From Nemertoderma westbladi (Eukaryota > Xenacoelomorpha > Nemertodermatida > Nemertodermatidae): a stretch of 64,000 nucleotides of DNA. The stretch's first letter is position 1. Every line of letters starts with the position of its first letter. A program made the translations under genes and the position numbers. The stretch covers positions 31,742-95,741 of the forward strand of contig JAUCBJ010000539.1 of assembly GCA_032718475.1 (NCBI GenBank), written 5' to 3'. This document shows, piece after piece, positions 33,514-44,116 of this stretch. The notes beneath the pieces are model-generated. The model was not told where the DNA came from. It saw nothing but the letters and a program-made list of their open reading frames with translations, and made no database searches.

Positions 33514-34800
33514 CTACTACTACTAAGATCGGCATGCTGCATTGCAGCTGCATTTTTAAGAATGCTGTGCCGGCTTGTCAACAAAATTGCACCGCCACAA
33601 CTCCCTATCACCCATGACATTTGCTAGATCATCCGCATCTTTAAGGCCAGTGTCCTTTAAGATGCGTCTCAAGAAAGTCATGGGCTGTCCACCATGCTTA
33701 TTCACTCCATGAGGCTGCCAAAGTACAAGATTATGCACTGGCTGGTCCTCACGGTGAAAGCAATGTCCTGCAAAGCGGATGCGATTTTGTTCTAGTGTCA
33801 AGCTTGGGGGAACCAATGATACACCTCCAATGTTATATAGTGTCTGGTTGGAGATGTGTGCATTGTACTTGACACAATGAACCCGGCGTAGCATTCTTGT
33901 GAATGTGCCATCCAGAGATTTGGTGTCCTCAGCAGTTAGAGCCCAGCATGGACTCCTGTAGAGGAGTACTGGAACTACTGCTGCTCTAAATAATCGGACC
34001 TTAAGTTTCCGATGAATTCTCGGTGACTTCCAAATCCTGGAAAGCCTATTCAAGGCTGCCCATGCCTTTCCCTTACGTATTCGAAGGTCCTCACCTGACT
34101 TCCGGATCCATGATCCCAGGTAACAGAAGTCGTCCACATGCTCAAGCATACCATCCTTTGAGCTTATGCTCATCCGATCAGAGACTTGCTGAGGACTTTC
34201 AAAGTTAACTGTCAGAATTTTGGTCTTTCTGGAGTTAATAAAAAGACCAACACTAGAAGCAGCATGTTCTAATGAGCTGATGAGCCGTTGGGCTCCCTCT
34301 AATGATTCTGAGAGTACTCCTAAGTCATCAGCAAAGTCTAGATCAGTTAGGTACTTGGCAGGATTTCCTCGACTTCTGGAGCCAGTAGGTGGAGTTATCA
34401 TCACCCCATCATCATTATAATGATCTAAGGACATGCGTAGAACATAGTCAACCACAATAATGAACAAGAATGGTGCAAGTGTGTCTCCTTGGAGGACGCC
34501 CCATAACACTTCAAATGGTTCTGTGTCACCGTCAACAGTAGACACAAATGTTGTCGAACCATCGTATACTGATCTGATTGCTGCAATAAATTCATCAGGA
34601 ATCCCATATAATGAAAGTATGCTAAACATACGTGAGCGAGAGACTGAATCAAAGGCCTTGAAGAAGTCAACAAAGATAACAGCCAGATGCCTGTATTTCT
34701 TTTTTGATAACTCTTCAATTATCCTTCTAAGTGCCAAAATGGGCTCCATGGTCCCACGACCTTTACGGAACCCCTTCTGATTTCCATGGAGCAGTCTCTC
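33514..34800 (-). mobile_element. 5'-truncated LINE inserted in the Penelope ORF, with TSD AGTAA
   Basis: AGTAA at 33509-33513 and 34801-34805 flanks the insert exactly, and the Penelope frame is in phase across the two duplicates. The LINE 3' end (minus strand) is a TAG trinucleotide tail after GCAGCTGCAATGCAGCATGC. The 5' end is truncated inside the RT. Near identity to 54592-55665 marks an actively spreading family. The insertion is younger than the Penelope copy it breaks. Confidence 0.92.
33556..34749 (-). CDS. LINE reverse transcriptase, C-terminal 397 codons, intact frame
   Basis: The frame is uninterrupted; the first ATG at 34749 is internal to the RT domain (NQKGFRKGRG-like text lies upstream). 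RT motifs: FVDFFKAFDS (residues 26-35), GVLQGDTLAPFLFIIVVDY (84-102), the catalytic FADD at 139-142, GLFINSRKTKIL (168-179) and YLGSWI near 210. The C-terminal part has LTAEDTKSLDGTFTRMLRRV, IRFAGHC, and LVLWQPHG followed by GQPMTFLRRILKDTG. No endonuclease is visible because the copy is 5'-truncated. The text pattern is like R2/Hero- or RTE-type LINEs, but I cannot fix the clade. As a truncated copy it cannot move by itself. Confidence 0.9.
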   Translation of the reverse strand: MEPILALRRIIEELSKKKYRHLAVIFVDFFKAFDSVSRSRMFSILSLYGIPDEFIAAIRSVYDGSTTFVSTVDGDTEPFEVLWGVLQGDTLAPFLFIIVVDYVLRMSLDHYNDDGVMITPPTGSRSRGNPAKYLTDLDFADDLGVLSESLEGAQRLISSLEHAASSVGLFINSRKTKILTVNFESPQQVSDRMSISSKDGMLEHVDDFCYLGSWIRKSGEDLRIRKGKAWAALNRLSRIWKSPRIHRKLKVRLFRAAVVPVLLYRSPCWALTAEDTKSLDGTFTRMLRRVHCVKYNAHISNQTLYNIGGVSLVPPSLTLEQNRIRFAGHCFHREDQPVHNLVLWQPHGVNKHGGQPMTFLRRILKDTGLKDADDLANVMGDRELWRCNFVDKPAQHS

Positions 34801-36662
34801 AGTAATACGCAGGCATACGAGCGCGCCCCCCGCGATCCTACTCCGACTGAAACATCGAGGATTAACTCCGGAATAAAGAACCTGCTTAGCCGGTCACAAC
34901 CACCAACCGCAACCAGCGCCCTCCTTAGCACGAAACCGCGGCCCCCCGAGTTGTATGGGAACCCAAAGACCCATAAACCCGGTAACCCAATGAGGCCTAT
35001 CTCATCGACAACGGGCTCCGCAGCCGCCAAACCAGCGTGGTTCGCCTGCCGTATCTTAACACAACTCTTGGATTTTATTCCCGAACGACTTAAAAACACT
35101 CGGGATTTCATGAGTAAAGTACAGCTTCTCCCTAACCTCCAACTCGGAGATATTGTATTTAGTACAGATATTGTGGCTTTATATACTAATATCCCCGTTA
35201 CCGAGGGAATTGAAGTAGTTATGGGATGCGTTACTAAACACCACCTTTCCATTAACATGTATGGCCTTGAACTACCTGAATTTTACGGCCTGCTACAACT
35301 TGCATTGCAGTGTAGCTATTTCCATTTTAACGGAAATTATTACTTTCAAAAGTACGGTACGGGTATGGGAGATAGGCTTGCTACCCTTTTTCAATAATAT
35401 ATATACACGTTAAGGGAACAGTCTACCTACGTAATTATCACCTCGCCCCAGACTGTTGGTACCGGTTTTATGATGATGGCTGGTCCACTTGGCCCCACGG
35501 AGAAGACGAACTTAAAAAATTTCTAGAATATCTTAACACTTGCCACCCTACCATCAAATATACCATGGAACACAGTTACGATAGGATGCCCTTTTTAGAT
35601 ACACTCACCACCATCAATAACGCGGGCCGTATTGATTTCGAGTTATACGTGAAACCCACAAATGCTGGCATTATGTTGAATTTTAACAGCGCGCATCCAA
35701 TGAACACAATTCTAAACACAGCCAGGACAGCCCTTAAACGTGCTATCTCCCTCAGCACAACCCCTGCAGGAGAGGCGCGGAGCCTGGACAAGATCTTTAA
35801 AAGATTAGCAACCAATGATTACCCGAGCACGCTAATAAACCAACTGATTCGGCAAATTAAGCACCCCCGCACCGACACCATACAACCGCAACCAATCCTA
35901 CACACAACCACTAGTTTTGCCCTACATAAACGAAAGCATCCTAAGACAAGTAAAAGAGACAATAGCCAAATCACCGTTCGCGAGTAACACACGGGTGGTG
36001 TCAACGACGGGGCCCAAACTACGTAATATCCTCATTAAATCATCACTCACCCCCCCCCCCCCCCCCGCCAATGCCCCGCTCCCACTGCCACTCCCTGTTA
36101 TACCTGCACCCACGGCGTTACCCATTGTACCGATAAAAACACCGTATACCAAATAGTGATTGGTGAAACTAGCGGACAAGTCCGGGTACGCATCATGCAG
36201 CACCGAAACGCTGTACGTAAATGTAACGAGGGCGCGGGCAAGACTGCTGTCGGTGCACACTACGTAGATAAGCACCCAACACTCACCAGCACACCACACC
36301 CCTTCACCGCTAAAATTGTGCGGCGGTGCAAGGACTGGGCAGACCGTAAACTAGCAGAATGGACCTTCATTAACCGACACACACCCGCTATGAACGTACA
36401 GTACGTATCAGAATTCGACACTGGATGGTAGTTTGTTTACATAGTGTTTAATATACAGTAGTCAGTTTGTCTGGTTAATCGCTTGATGTTAAACTTCAAT
36501 GGTGCATTTCTGATATTCAGTAGTTTAGGACCTAACTTTTTTCGGCCTTTTCGGCTTATATTTAAATTTATTATACTGTTCCCCACATACCGGTACTGTT
36601 GTTTCTTTGCATTCTGTATACTGGTGCAGTCTTCTCTCTCTGTATATTCGTATATTCTTTTA

Positions 36663-36696
36663 CCTGAAGAAGCCCTGTTGGGTGAAAGCTCGTAAC
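36663..36696 (+). ncRNA. Hammerhead-ribozyme-like motif in the Penelope 3' UTR (plus copy)
   Basis: CTGAAGA at 36664-36670, GCCC/GGGT stem with TGTT loop, GAAA at 36684-36687, then GCTCGTAAC. The arrangement fits the hammerhead core; the flanking helices need folding. It lies about 240 bases after the GIY-YIG stop codon. Confidence 0.4.
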
Positions 36697-36954
36697 TGTT
36701 GTTACCCTTTCTTTTTGGTCACCTGAGGTCTCCCAGACATTATCTCAACTCAGTTTGATTAATTAATGTCGTCAGGCGAGCCACGAAGTTGGCGGAGTCT
36801 TAACAAACTAATACTGTTACTGATTTAGTAAAGTAATAGCTATCCATTATATTATTGTAAAAAATTTTGGAAAATTATCAGAATACACCTTCTTGTAATC
36901 ACTGCCATGAAATAGAACATTTATACCTTAATAAGTTACAACATTTGAAACGGA

Positions 36955-37110
36955 ATGGAAGTAAATATGGTAGAAACAAAAATAGTTAAGATTAGAAAAG
37001 CCGGCCGTCTCACTCAAAATGACTCTTTCACATACTTTACGACTACAAACCCGTTACAATGTCAAATAAGTATGAATACCTCGTGTCACCCTACAAACAG
37101 CGCTGTGCTT
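36955..37110 (+). pseudogene. Short LINE fragment (same family as 55835-57070)
   Basis: Broken frame with KIRKAGRLTQNDSFTYF-like text, matching KFRKAGRLAKNDNFTYNG of the longer copy. Only the segment just after the RT catalytic region survives. Confidence 0.65.
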
Positions 37111-38276
37111 CATTCACCAACCATATAAAACCCAAATAAAAAAATGTTACGGTGCGATCGGCTCCATTTCTCACCTACATCTCCTCTCGGGCCAGTTATA
37201 AACCCTCGGCTTCGCCTCGGGTCTATAACATGTCCCTCGGGTAAATAACTCGTAAAATAACTAAATAACCTGGTAATAAATTATGTTATAAAGTTGGAAA
37301 CAATTTCTATTAATGACAAATTTAAATACTTATAAAATTATGTTATTTTTATAGCTAATAGGAATAGAACAGTTGTCAACAATAAAACAGCGGTAATATT
37401 GAAGGGGCACTTTAGCATAGCCCGATGTGTGAGCGTTTTTTGAAAATTTTGCAGCATTTTTAAAATATTTTTTTTTTAGTTTTTAAATGGTAACTGGAAC
37501 AAATATAATATGTTCAAATAAAATAAAACAAGTCGGCAATTTAATCAAATGAACGATCGCAATGAACACAAATTAATTTTAGATAATAATTCTTTAAATG
37601 TTCAAGAAAAATGTCAGCTATTTGTTATTGAAAAAATAATGTTCTTGAACAAATATTTTTACCCTGGAACTTTTTTTTCCCGAGAAAAAAAACAAGGCTT
37701 GCATTAAGATAAACCATAAACCTCTAATAAGTTGTCACAAGCAATTGAACTATTGAAAGGATTTTCAAAATTTCGTGCTGGCACCAAAATTGCAAAACTG
37801 CACCGAAAAATACAAGTTTGATACGCCTGGTGAAACTCGTATACTGAATATTCTATCGAAACCAGAAACCCAAAAAACCCCTATTGCGTGAAAAACAGAT
37901 TCAAACAATCAATTTACAAAATTGACATTTAAAAATTTGGTGCTGCACCAAAATTTGGCACCCACCGAGAAAAACAAGTTTGAAATTTTTAAATTAATTT
38001 ATATGAATTCTATCTAATTGCAAACACCAACAGTCCACTGATGCACCCGTCTAGTTATATAAATTTTCAGTTGAAATATTTCAAATTAATATATAAATAC
38101 TAAGTAGGTATTATATTCTAGTTCAAAATAAATACTAACCAAATATCATCTTCAAACTTACGTGAGGACAACATCTGTTATTCACACACAATAAACTCTC
38201 GGCGGCTCGTGGTGACTACAACATAAACACTGTTAGTTGGATTAACCGTTAAACTCCTCCCAACGTTCCATTACAT
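37111..38276. other. No gene seen; one repeat piece
   Basis: Bases 37440-37690 resemble the foldback at 9480-9940 (CAGCTATTTGTTATTG, TTGAACAAATATTTTT). At 37770-37970 GGTGCTGCACCAAAATTTGG and related palindromic text recur. No exon was found. Confidence 0.45.
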
Positions 38277-38390
38277 TTAATTATAAATGAATTGCTGTGG
38301 GGTGGGTGACGGCGAATAAATATATGTTAAAATACTATAACATATATTTATTCGCCGTCACCCACCCCACAACAAATCATTTATAATTAA
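38277..38390. repeat. Near-perfect hairpin, 53-bp arms, 8-base loop
   Basis: Left arm 38277-38329 and right arm 38338-38390 differ at only two positions; the loop is AAATACTA. The inner arm carries TGTGGGGTGGGTGACGGCG. It lies about 90 bases before a WD40 exon acceptor, in the intron. It could be a miniature foldback transposon, a pre-miRNA-like hairpin or a cruciform; both arms are outside coding sequence. Confidence 0.9.
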
Positions 38391-38481
38391 TTAACACGCA
38401 TGGCCGGCATACGGGGTTACAGTGGTTTCTACAACACTGTATAATAGTTATTCTTTGTGGCATGGTTGTCATTTCTTGCAG

Positions 38482-39318
38482 AGCACGATCCGGGAACTCA
38501 AACTGATCCCGGGTACCGAGGAGGTTGTCTTTGTGTCTAACAACCTCCCCTGTATCATAAACTCATCGACTCTCTACGAAAAGGAATATCTACCACGATC
38601 CGGAGGTTCTATCGATTACTACACAGTCGCGGTTTCTTCGGACGGGAACCGCGTTGCCTCGGGAACCTTGGGGGGGTCGGTGACTGTCTGGGAGCGGGAA
38701 GCGAGCGGTTGGAGGGTCGTAGTGGAGGTACCGGGGAGGGAGTTAGTGGTTGGTGAGGGGGAGGGTAGAGCGGGAATAGATATAAATCCCTCCAACCGGG
38801 ACGTCATAGCAACATGTGGGGACGTCGGGGGATTTCTATTATATCAATAACTGGTAGGAACTATAAGGTTACGAACTGGGTGGGGCATTCTGGGTGGGTT
38901 AAATGTATTCGGTTCGACTCGAACGGGTCCCGTTTGGCCAGCTGTTCGCGGGATAGAACAGTAAAAGTTTGGCGGACCGGAACCCGGGAGCTGTTGTACC
39001 AATACCGGGGGCACAGTGGGAGGGTCTGGGGTCTGTGTTGGGGTCCGGATGGGGAGTCTGTAGTGTCGGTAGGCGAGGGAGGGATGATCCATCGCTTCGT
39101 TGTTGGTACAGGGGAGACCTTGTGGAGACAGGAAGCAACTCCTGAGGTTCGGAAGATCGTATTGAGTCCCAACGGGTTGAGGATCGATGCTGTTGGGGAG
39201 AACGGGTTGATTTATATAATAAATTCTGGAACCGGGGAGGTTATCAACCGGATTGAAGGAACTGGGAGCCACATCGACGCTGTGGATTTCTGTAAAGATA
39301 ACCGGCATATTATTACAG
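38482..39318 (+). CDS. WD40-repeat protein, internal exon(s) with a one-base frame break
   Basis: An acceptor (TTTCTTGCAG) precedes 38482 and a donor (CAG/GTAATT) follows 39318. The first frame encodes beta-propeller text (VAVSSDGNRVASGTLGGSV, INPSNRDVIATCGDVGG) and stops at 38848-38850. A second frame continues the propeller at once: WVGHSGWVKCIRFDSNG, LASCSRDRTVKVW, GHSGRVWGLCWGPDG, VLSPNGLRIDAVGENG. The two frames overlap at 38814-38850 and would join if one base were missing here; a GGGGG run at 38826-38830 is the likely place. Explanations are an assembly error, a recent null allele or, less likely, frameshifting. WD40 propellers are protein-interaction platforms. Flanking exons were not identified. 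Confidence 0.82.
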
Positions 39319-39932
39319 GTAATTAATTAATAGACTTCTTTTATTACAACACGTTCCATTAATTAGTTAGGCCTAGGGTCTAATTCAGTACCGTACCACG
39401 TACATAAGTAATAATAAATAACACTTATATGAATTAATTACATTAATTATTTTTCTCTAAAACAATTTAATTTTATTTAATAATTGACTTACCGATATGA
39501 TGCGGATTAACTGAATATTACCCTTCACTGCCTCCTGCCAATATTGGGTACCATGGGAACGAAATTAAAATTACTCTAATATCAGAATATAGACCACTGA
39601 AAATCAGAAGGCACCGTATTACAACATAGTCATGTAGTCACATAGTTTTAGGTGCAGTTTGGTTCCGATAAATGTAACATAAAAATAAACTAATAAACCA
39701 GCAATTAGCTTAATAATATTATGTATTCAGTTATCTGTTAGGTTGTTTGTTATTGGTTTGTATCAATGGCGTTTTAACCAACTGGTAGTTCTACTTAAAT
39801 AAACAAACTATAATGGTACCAATAGGCCTACCTGGTACTGCAATGCAGTAAAATAACTGTACAGAGAATACAACCGGTACTGTATGATAAATACAACTTT
39901 CATTTTTAAGTCTGCCACACAGTCCCATTACT
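39319..39932. other. No gene seen (putative intron)
   Basis: AT-rich sequence downstream of the WD40 donor. No next exon in the required phase could be defended. Confidence 0.4.
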
Positions 39933-39933
39933 T

Positions 39934-40316
39934 AGGGGGCCGTTCAAGTATGACGTCTGCACTTTTCCCCAAAATGTTGACCCCCTCCCTCCCCTAAATC
40001 AGATGTCATCAGATAGGCGTTGACCCCACCCCCCCCCCCCCCCTCCCCTAAATCAAATAAAAAAAATTTTCGCGTCCTAATCTCTGAAACATGGTGACTG
40101 GTAACTGAAACAGAAGGTCGTGCTACGGGCCTTCGGGGGCTTCGAACAATTAAAATAGGCAAGCTATTTACTCTTCTGCTATATCTCTTCTAGCACCTAT
40201 ATATGAACATGCTGACGTCAGATTTTGGCTGACCCCCCTCCCCTCCCCTCATCAGCACGTCATCAGATTTTCCCAACCCCCCCCCCCCCTAAAGTGCTGA
40301 CGTCATACTTGCCCCT
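39934..40316. mobile_element. MITE-like element with AAGTATGACGTC inverted ends
   Basis: The left end TAGGGGGCCGTTCAAGTATG ACGTC and the right end (inverse complement) TAGGGGCAAGTATGACGTC face each other. Internal copies of TGACCCC, ATGTCATCAGAT/CGTCATCAGAT and C-runs are repeated from both sides. No ORF. GGGGCCGTTCAAGTATNACG-type ends recur in known animal MITEs by memory; the family is not assigned. Confidence 0.65.
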
Positions 40317-40405
40317 AGGCATACAACAAGGTTTATTATAATATATCACCTTGCCTGTAATAAAGTGTCATTTTAGATAAGAAACGGACACCCCTAACCC
40401 ACACC

Positions 40406-40965
40406 CCAATTGCCCCCGGACAATTGCCCCCCCCCCCCCGGACTATAGCTCCCCGGACAATTTTCCCCCAATTACACTTACCCACAAAACAGTAAATTGC
40501 CCCCAAGGAAAATTACAAAATAATAAGGTCGTTCCTAACTATTAATTTAGTCTTCCTAACTTGTTACAACATTAAACAATAATTCTAGCACAATTCTAGC
40601 TCAATAATTCCGATATCTGAAGTATTTCATTACAATATAAATATAATGTTAACGCACCGAAGCCATTACATTACGTCATAACAAAGATACAGCTAGCATA
40701 AAGTCAATCAAATTGTTTTAGAAAAAAATTGTGGATATTTTGATAAGCACATTAAAGACGTTTAGAAGTGTTCAACTTGGGTTTTAATATTAACCGGGGG
40801 CAAAAGTCTGGGGCAATTATCCGGGGAGCAATTGTCCAGGGGCAATTGTCCGGGGGGTAATAATTGTCCAGGGTAATTGTGCGCGGGGGGCAATTGTCCA
40901 GGGGGCAATTGTCTGCGGGCAATTTCCGGGGGGTAATTTCATAGGGTCAATTGTCCTAGTTCCGT
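40406..40965. mobile_element. Foldback array of CCCCGGACAATTG / CAATTGTCCGGGG motif
   Basis: The left side (40406-40520) carries several forward CCCCGGACAATTG-like units; the right side (40797-40965) carries at least seven inverted CAATTGTCCRGGGG-like units. The middle is AT-rich and non-coding. Opposed clusters of one motif look like transposon ends with repeated binding sites. Confidence 0.6.
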
Positions 40966-41559
40966 TAGTGTCACACCTCCCCCTGATCTACGGGCTTACA
41001 GCGGGCAAGGGCGTCAAGCAAAGTCTTACCTCCTCTGGCATAGGCGCTCTCAGGCTGTCGAGTCATGTTTCAAATGGGCGTGGGCAAATGGTGCGGGTTC
41101 CCTTATGCGATGTCGGCATTCATCCCCCTTGCGTTGCTGTGGCCAAAAGATTTAGGCAGCCATCCTCTAACGTCGGCTGTTCAAGATAGATACGCTAAAA
41201 AAGCTATATGTTCTGAGTTTGCAGTATATTTTAATGTAAGTAACCAAATGATTTCATGAAATTTAAACTAAACTTGACATAAAAGCAATTAGATAACAAA
41301 TAGTTAGGAATGACAAGTTTAACTAAAGTATGTTAGTTAGGTAGTGATAACCGAAGGGCAAACGGCACCTTATATAAGAAATTCTAAGCATGGAATCGCA
41401 CTGGATCATTCTACCACATTCCATGGGCTCACATTGGACCAATAAATTATTAAGCACCTTATGATTGGCCCAACTAATCAGTTCATGTATTGTACGCACT
41501 CCATTATTGGCTTATCTAATCTTAACGAAACAGAAATAAATGCACAAAAAATGTAAATC
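40966..41559. other. No firm gene; one weak exon-like frame
   Basis: Bases 41059-41236 are open on the plus strand and end in a good donor (AAT/GTAAGT), with text such as PYAMSAFIPLALLWPKD. Another frame is also open over part of it and no acceptor stands out, so it is only a possible exon. Confidence 0.25.
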
Positions 41560-41637
41560 TACCGACCTAAATTCGAACTTTCGACCTGTAACATATACGA
41601 CCTGCGCGCTAACCTACCGGGCCACTGGACCAGGTAG
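41560..41637 (-). repeat. tRNA-like sequence, SINE head
   Basis: On the minus strand: CCGGTAGGTTAGCGCGCAGG as A box and GAAAGTTCGAATTTAGGTCG as B box, spaced as in a tRNA promoter. No matching acceptor stem, so it is probably a SINE remnant. Confidence 0.55.
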
Positions 41638-43425
41638 TAAACTTGTGCCAAAATGTACTAAATATGGGTAATATATGAATTTATAACGAAACTGTGAAAG
41701 CAAGGCAAAATACATCGGATTTTAAAAGTTTTTACGTAGTTCTAAAATACAAATAGCTACCTAATAGTGAAATATTTCCACAGCTAAAGCTGCGACCCTT
41801 TAGACATTCTGGCACAATAAATGACATCTGCAATAAATTCGCCAACCTGCAAAATCCCAACCCGCTAAAATCTGGTATATCTGAAATTTTGACGGCATGA
41901 ATGAGTCACATAATAACGAACCTGTCTTTAGACTGGGTAGTTTTTGTCTAAAGCTGAGGCCGGCAAAAACACGATGGATATATATATTTATATATTTACC
42001 TATATCACTATATATGTCACTATGTATGTTCACCAAATGGCTTGAAACCACTTGCATGCATTGTAAAATTGTAAACGCAAGTATTTATTAATTGTTGTCT
42101 AGTTGTTGAATAAAAAAGTTGGGAACGATTCGAAGTGCGATATTCGAAATATTTGCATATTTTCAACATTATTGAACGCGAAATTAAATACCCACAACTC
42201 CCTTGCTTGAAATGTTTTTCAGGTGATTGATATTTAGCAATTATTATGAGGTTACTTACTACTGAAATCTGACAGAATGCCAAACGTATTATTATAGTTC
42301 TATCTCTATTCAGCCAGTTAGTGTAATGTCAAGCAGTACATCATTTATATATCGTATGTATCTATAGGGCCTAATTGTCATCGTTATAATACTGTCATCA
42401 ACTTAGGCTAAGCTCAATTGGAATGCAAAGGCTTAGAAGGGTTTTGTATATCTGGGACGTTTACAACAGCTGTCGATTAAACTAACAAAACCATAAAACT
42501 GAACCAGGGTGGCTGCCAGCCGGGTACCAACGGCTGTTGGGTAGACTTAAGGGAACATTTCACAAACTTTCATAGGAGGCATGTACATGTACATTATATT
42601 GGTTGCTCCGATGTTTTTATTAGGCTAACTGAGAATGTATCAGGTATAAATACTGTAATTATAGTGTTCTTTATTTTATTTATCTAATACAGAAAAGACC
42701 CCTCCGCAGAATAAACTGCTCTTTTGGGCCGTTTCTCAGGTTGCGGATATGGATACCATTTCACACATCGTAGTAATTGTGATTATGATTTGTTTGCCTA
42801 GGCGAATGTGTATTACATTAGATGGGAGGCAGTTTTTTGGTTGATGCAAGTCATTCTTGGTTGCATCTTCCAATCCCATCTGTTTCTTGGAGTCTGTGTA
42901 AGACAGGTTCGTTTAAAGCCATCTTGATGGCGTTCTAGTATTAACATTGTAGAAATTGAGTTGAGAATCTAAACAACCTATAAAGGATATCTCTTCTCAT
43001 TACAGATGCTGTTTTACCGAAAAGGTTAAAAATATATTATTCTATGGTAACCACCGTGACAATTATTTCGTATAATTTATCTTCGTATAAATGAAACTAA
43101 ATAAACCATTTAATTTTCAGATTAAACTTTAATCAAATATATCACTTATATTTACAAACAATCATAAACAAAATATAACATTAAATTATTGTAAATTAAC
43201 TGAGATCCAACAGCGCTGAACCTAAAACCGAATTGTTATTTATAGTTATACCACAATATTATTTATTGGTTTCTAAAACGAACCCATTTTTGGAACAATA
43301 TTATTAATTTTTATTCCGACTAAAATTAGTTAATTAATTCACCAGGTAAATCGACGTTACTCAATAACTGGCAATTTTAAAAATAACAATGGACGAAAAA
43401 AACGAAGTATTGGAGACTTCTCTCT
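41638..43425. other. No gene seen
   Basis: AT-rich with scattered short frames (41800-42057, 42020-42283) of no recognisable content. No repeats clear enough to call. Confidence 0.45.
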
Positions 43426-44116
43426 CTTGGCAGTTACCTGACAGTTAGAGAGGACGCCACACTAACTACCAAAGTTGAATACTCTCACCATCCAACCCCA
43501 TTCTTCAGTCCCCACGGATCCCATGCTCCCATATCGCTGCTTCGACTTTCCAGTTACGAAATTGTAACTGACCTGACCCGGAATCGATCACGGGACCTCC
43601 CAGCTGGAGATCAAAGGTGTGACTCATTCATTGGTCGCCATGGTGAAGGGGTTACTTGAGAATATTTGGATACCATATTTATCAATCTTATACTCCCGTA
43701 TAGAATCCAACTTCGATACATATTACCCCGACTACATACTCTATATATAATATTACAATACTTGCCGTGGAGTATGTTGCCGCCAGGTATTAAATAAACC
43801 CCAACCGTAATTGATTCAATACTTGCCGTAGGCAGCACATCGCCGCCAGATAATCACACACACAACATTATTGCTCCATTTAACTCCATATCTAGAATCT
43901 GTCTAGCTTCTGGAGGAGTTACTCTATTATCCTCTATATCAGAGATCCCGAGTTCGAATCCGGGCTGAATCAGTTTCAATTTCGTAACTGGTACGTCAGT
44001 ACAGCGATATGGGAACCTGGAATCTGGGGGGAGTAAAGAAAGAGGTTGGCTAGTGATGAGTATTCAACATTGGGAGTAAGTGTGGTGCCCTCTCTGCCTT
44101 ACAGATAACAGCCAAG
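43426..44116. mobile_element. Foldback element with tRNA-like internal ends, about 690 bp
   Basis: Arms of about 150-170 bp at each end are inverse complements through GGACGCCACAC/GTGTGGTGCCC, TTGAATACTCTCA/GAGTATTCAA, CCCATATCGCTG/CAGCGATATGGG and GTTACGAAATTG/CAATTTCGTAAC. Just inside each arm lies B-box-like text: GATCGATTCCGGGTC (minus, 43580) and GAGTTCGAATCCGGGC (plus, 43950). It may be two SINEs in inverse orientation or a single foldback transposon. Confidence 0.7.

Larger units (their letters stand above)
32336..36935 (+). pseudogene. Penelope-like retroelement, plus copy, split by a LINE
   Basis: An open frame from about 32342 to 33523 encodes the N-terminal region (KVPTFLDFRAP, HKEVRKGHNKK-like basic helix, a Pro-rich linker at 33000-33300, then DPDIIVKKGDKSGGLVVLDR, typical of the Penelope N-domain/RT start). 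A LINE interrupts at 33514-34800; the frame resumes after 34801 with STKPRPPELYGNPKTHKPGN, SSTTGS, STDIVALYTNIPV and stops at 35397 after a small deletion relative to the minus copy. RFYDDGW, the RMPFLDT thumb region and the GIY-YIG tail follow in other frames to 36431; a deletion of about 25 bases removes the CxxC-Y text before IGET. The 3' UTR ends near 36935. Both copies are dead but at different positions, so neither defect was inherited by the other. Confidence 0.9.

Noticed and set aside
34719-35258. Minus-strand frame of 179 codons over the Penelope RT
   Set aside because: Antisense of a recognisable plus-strand RT.
38844-39308. Long minus-strand frames opposite the WD40 exon
   Set aside because: Antisense shadows of a GC-richer coding exon; Pro/Thr-rich with no family pattern.
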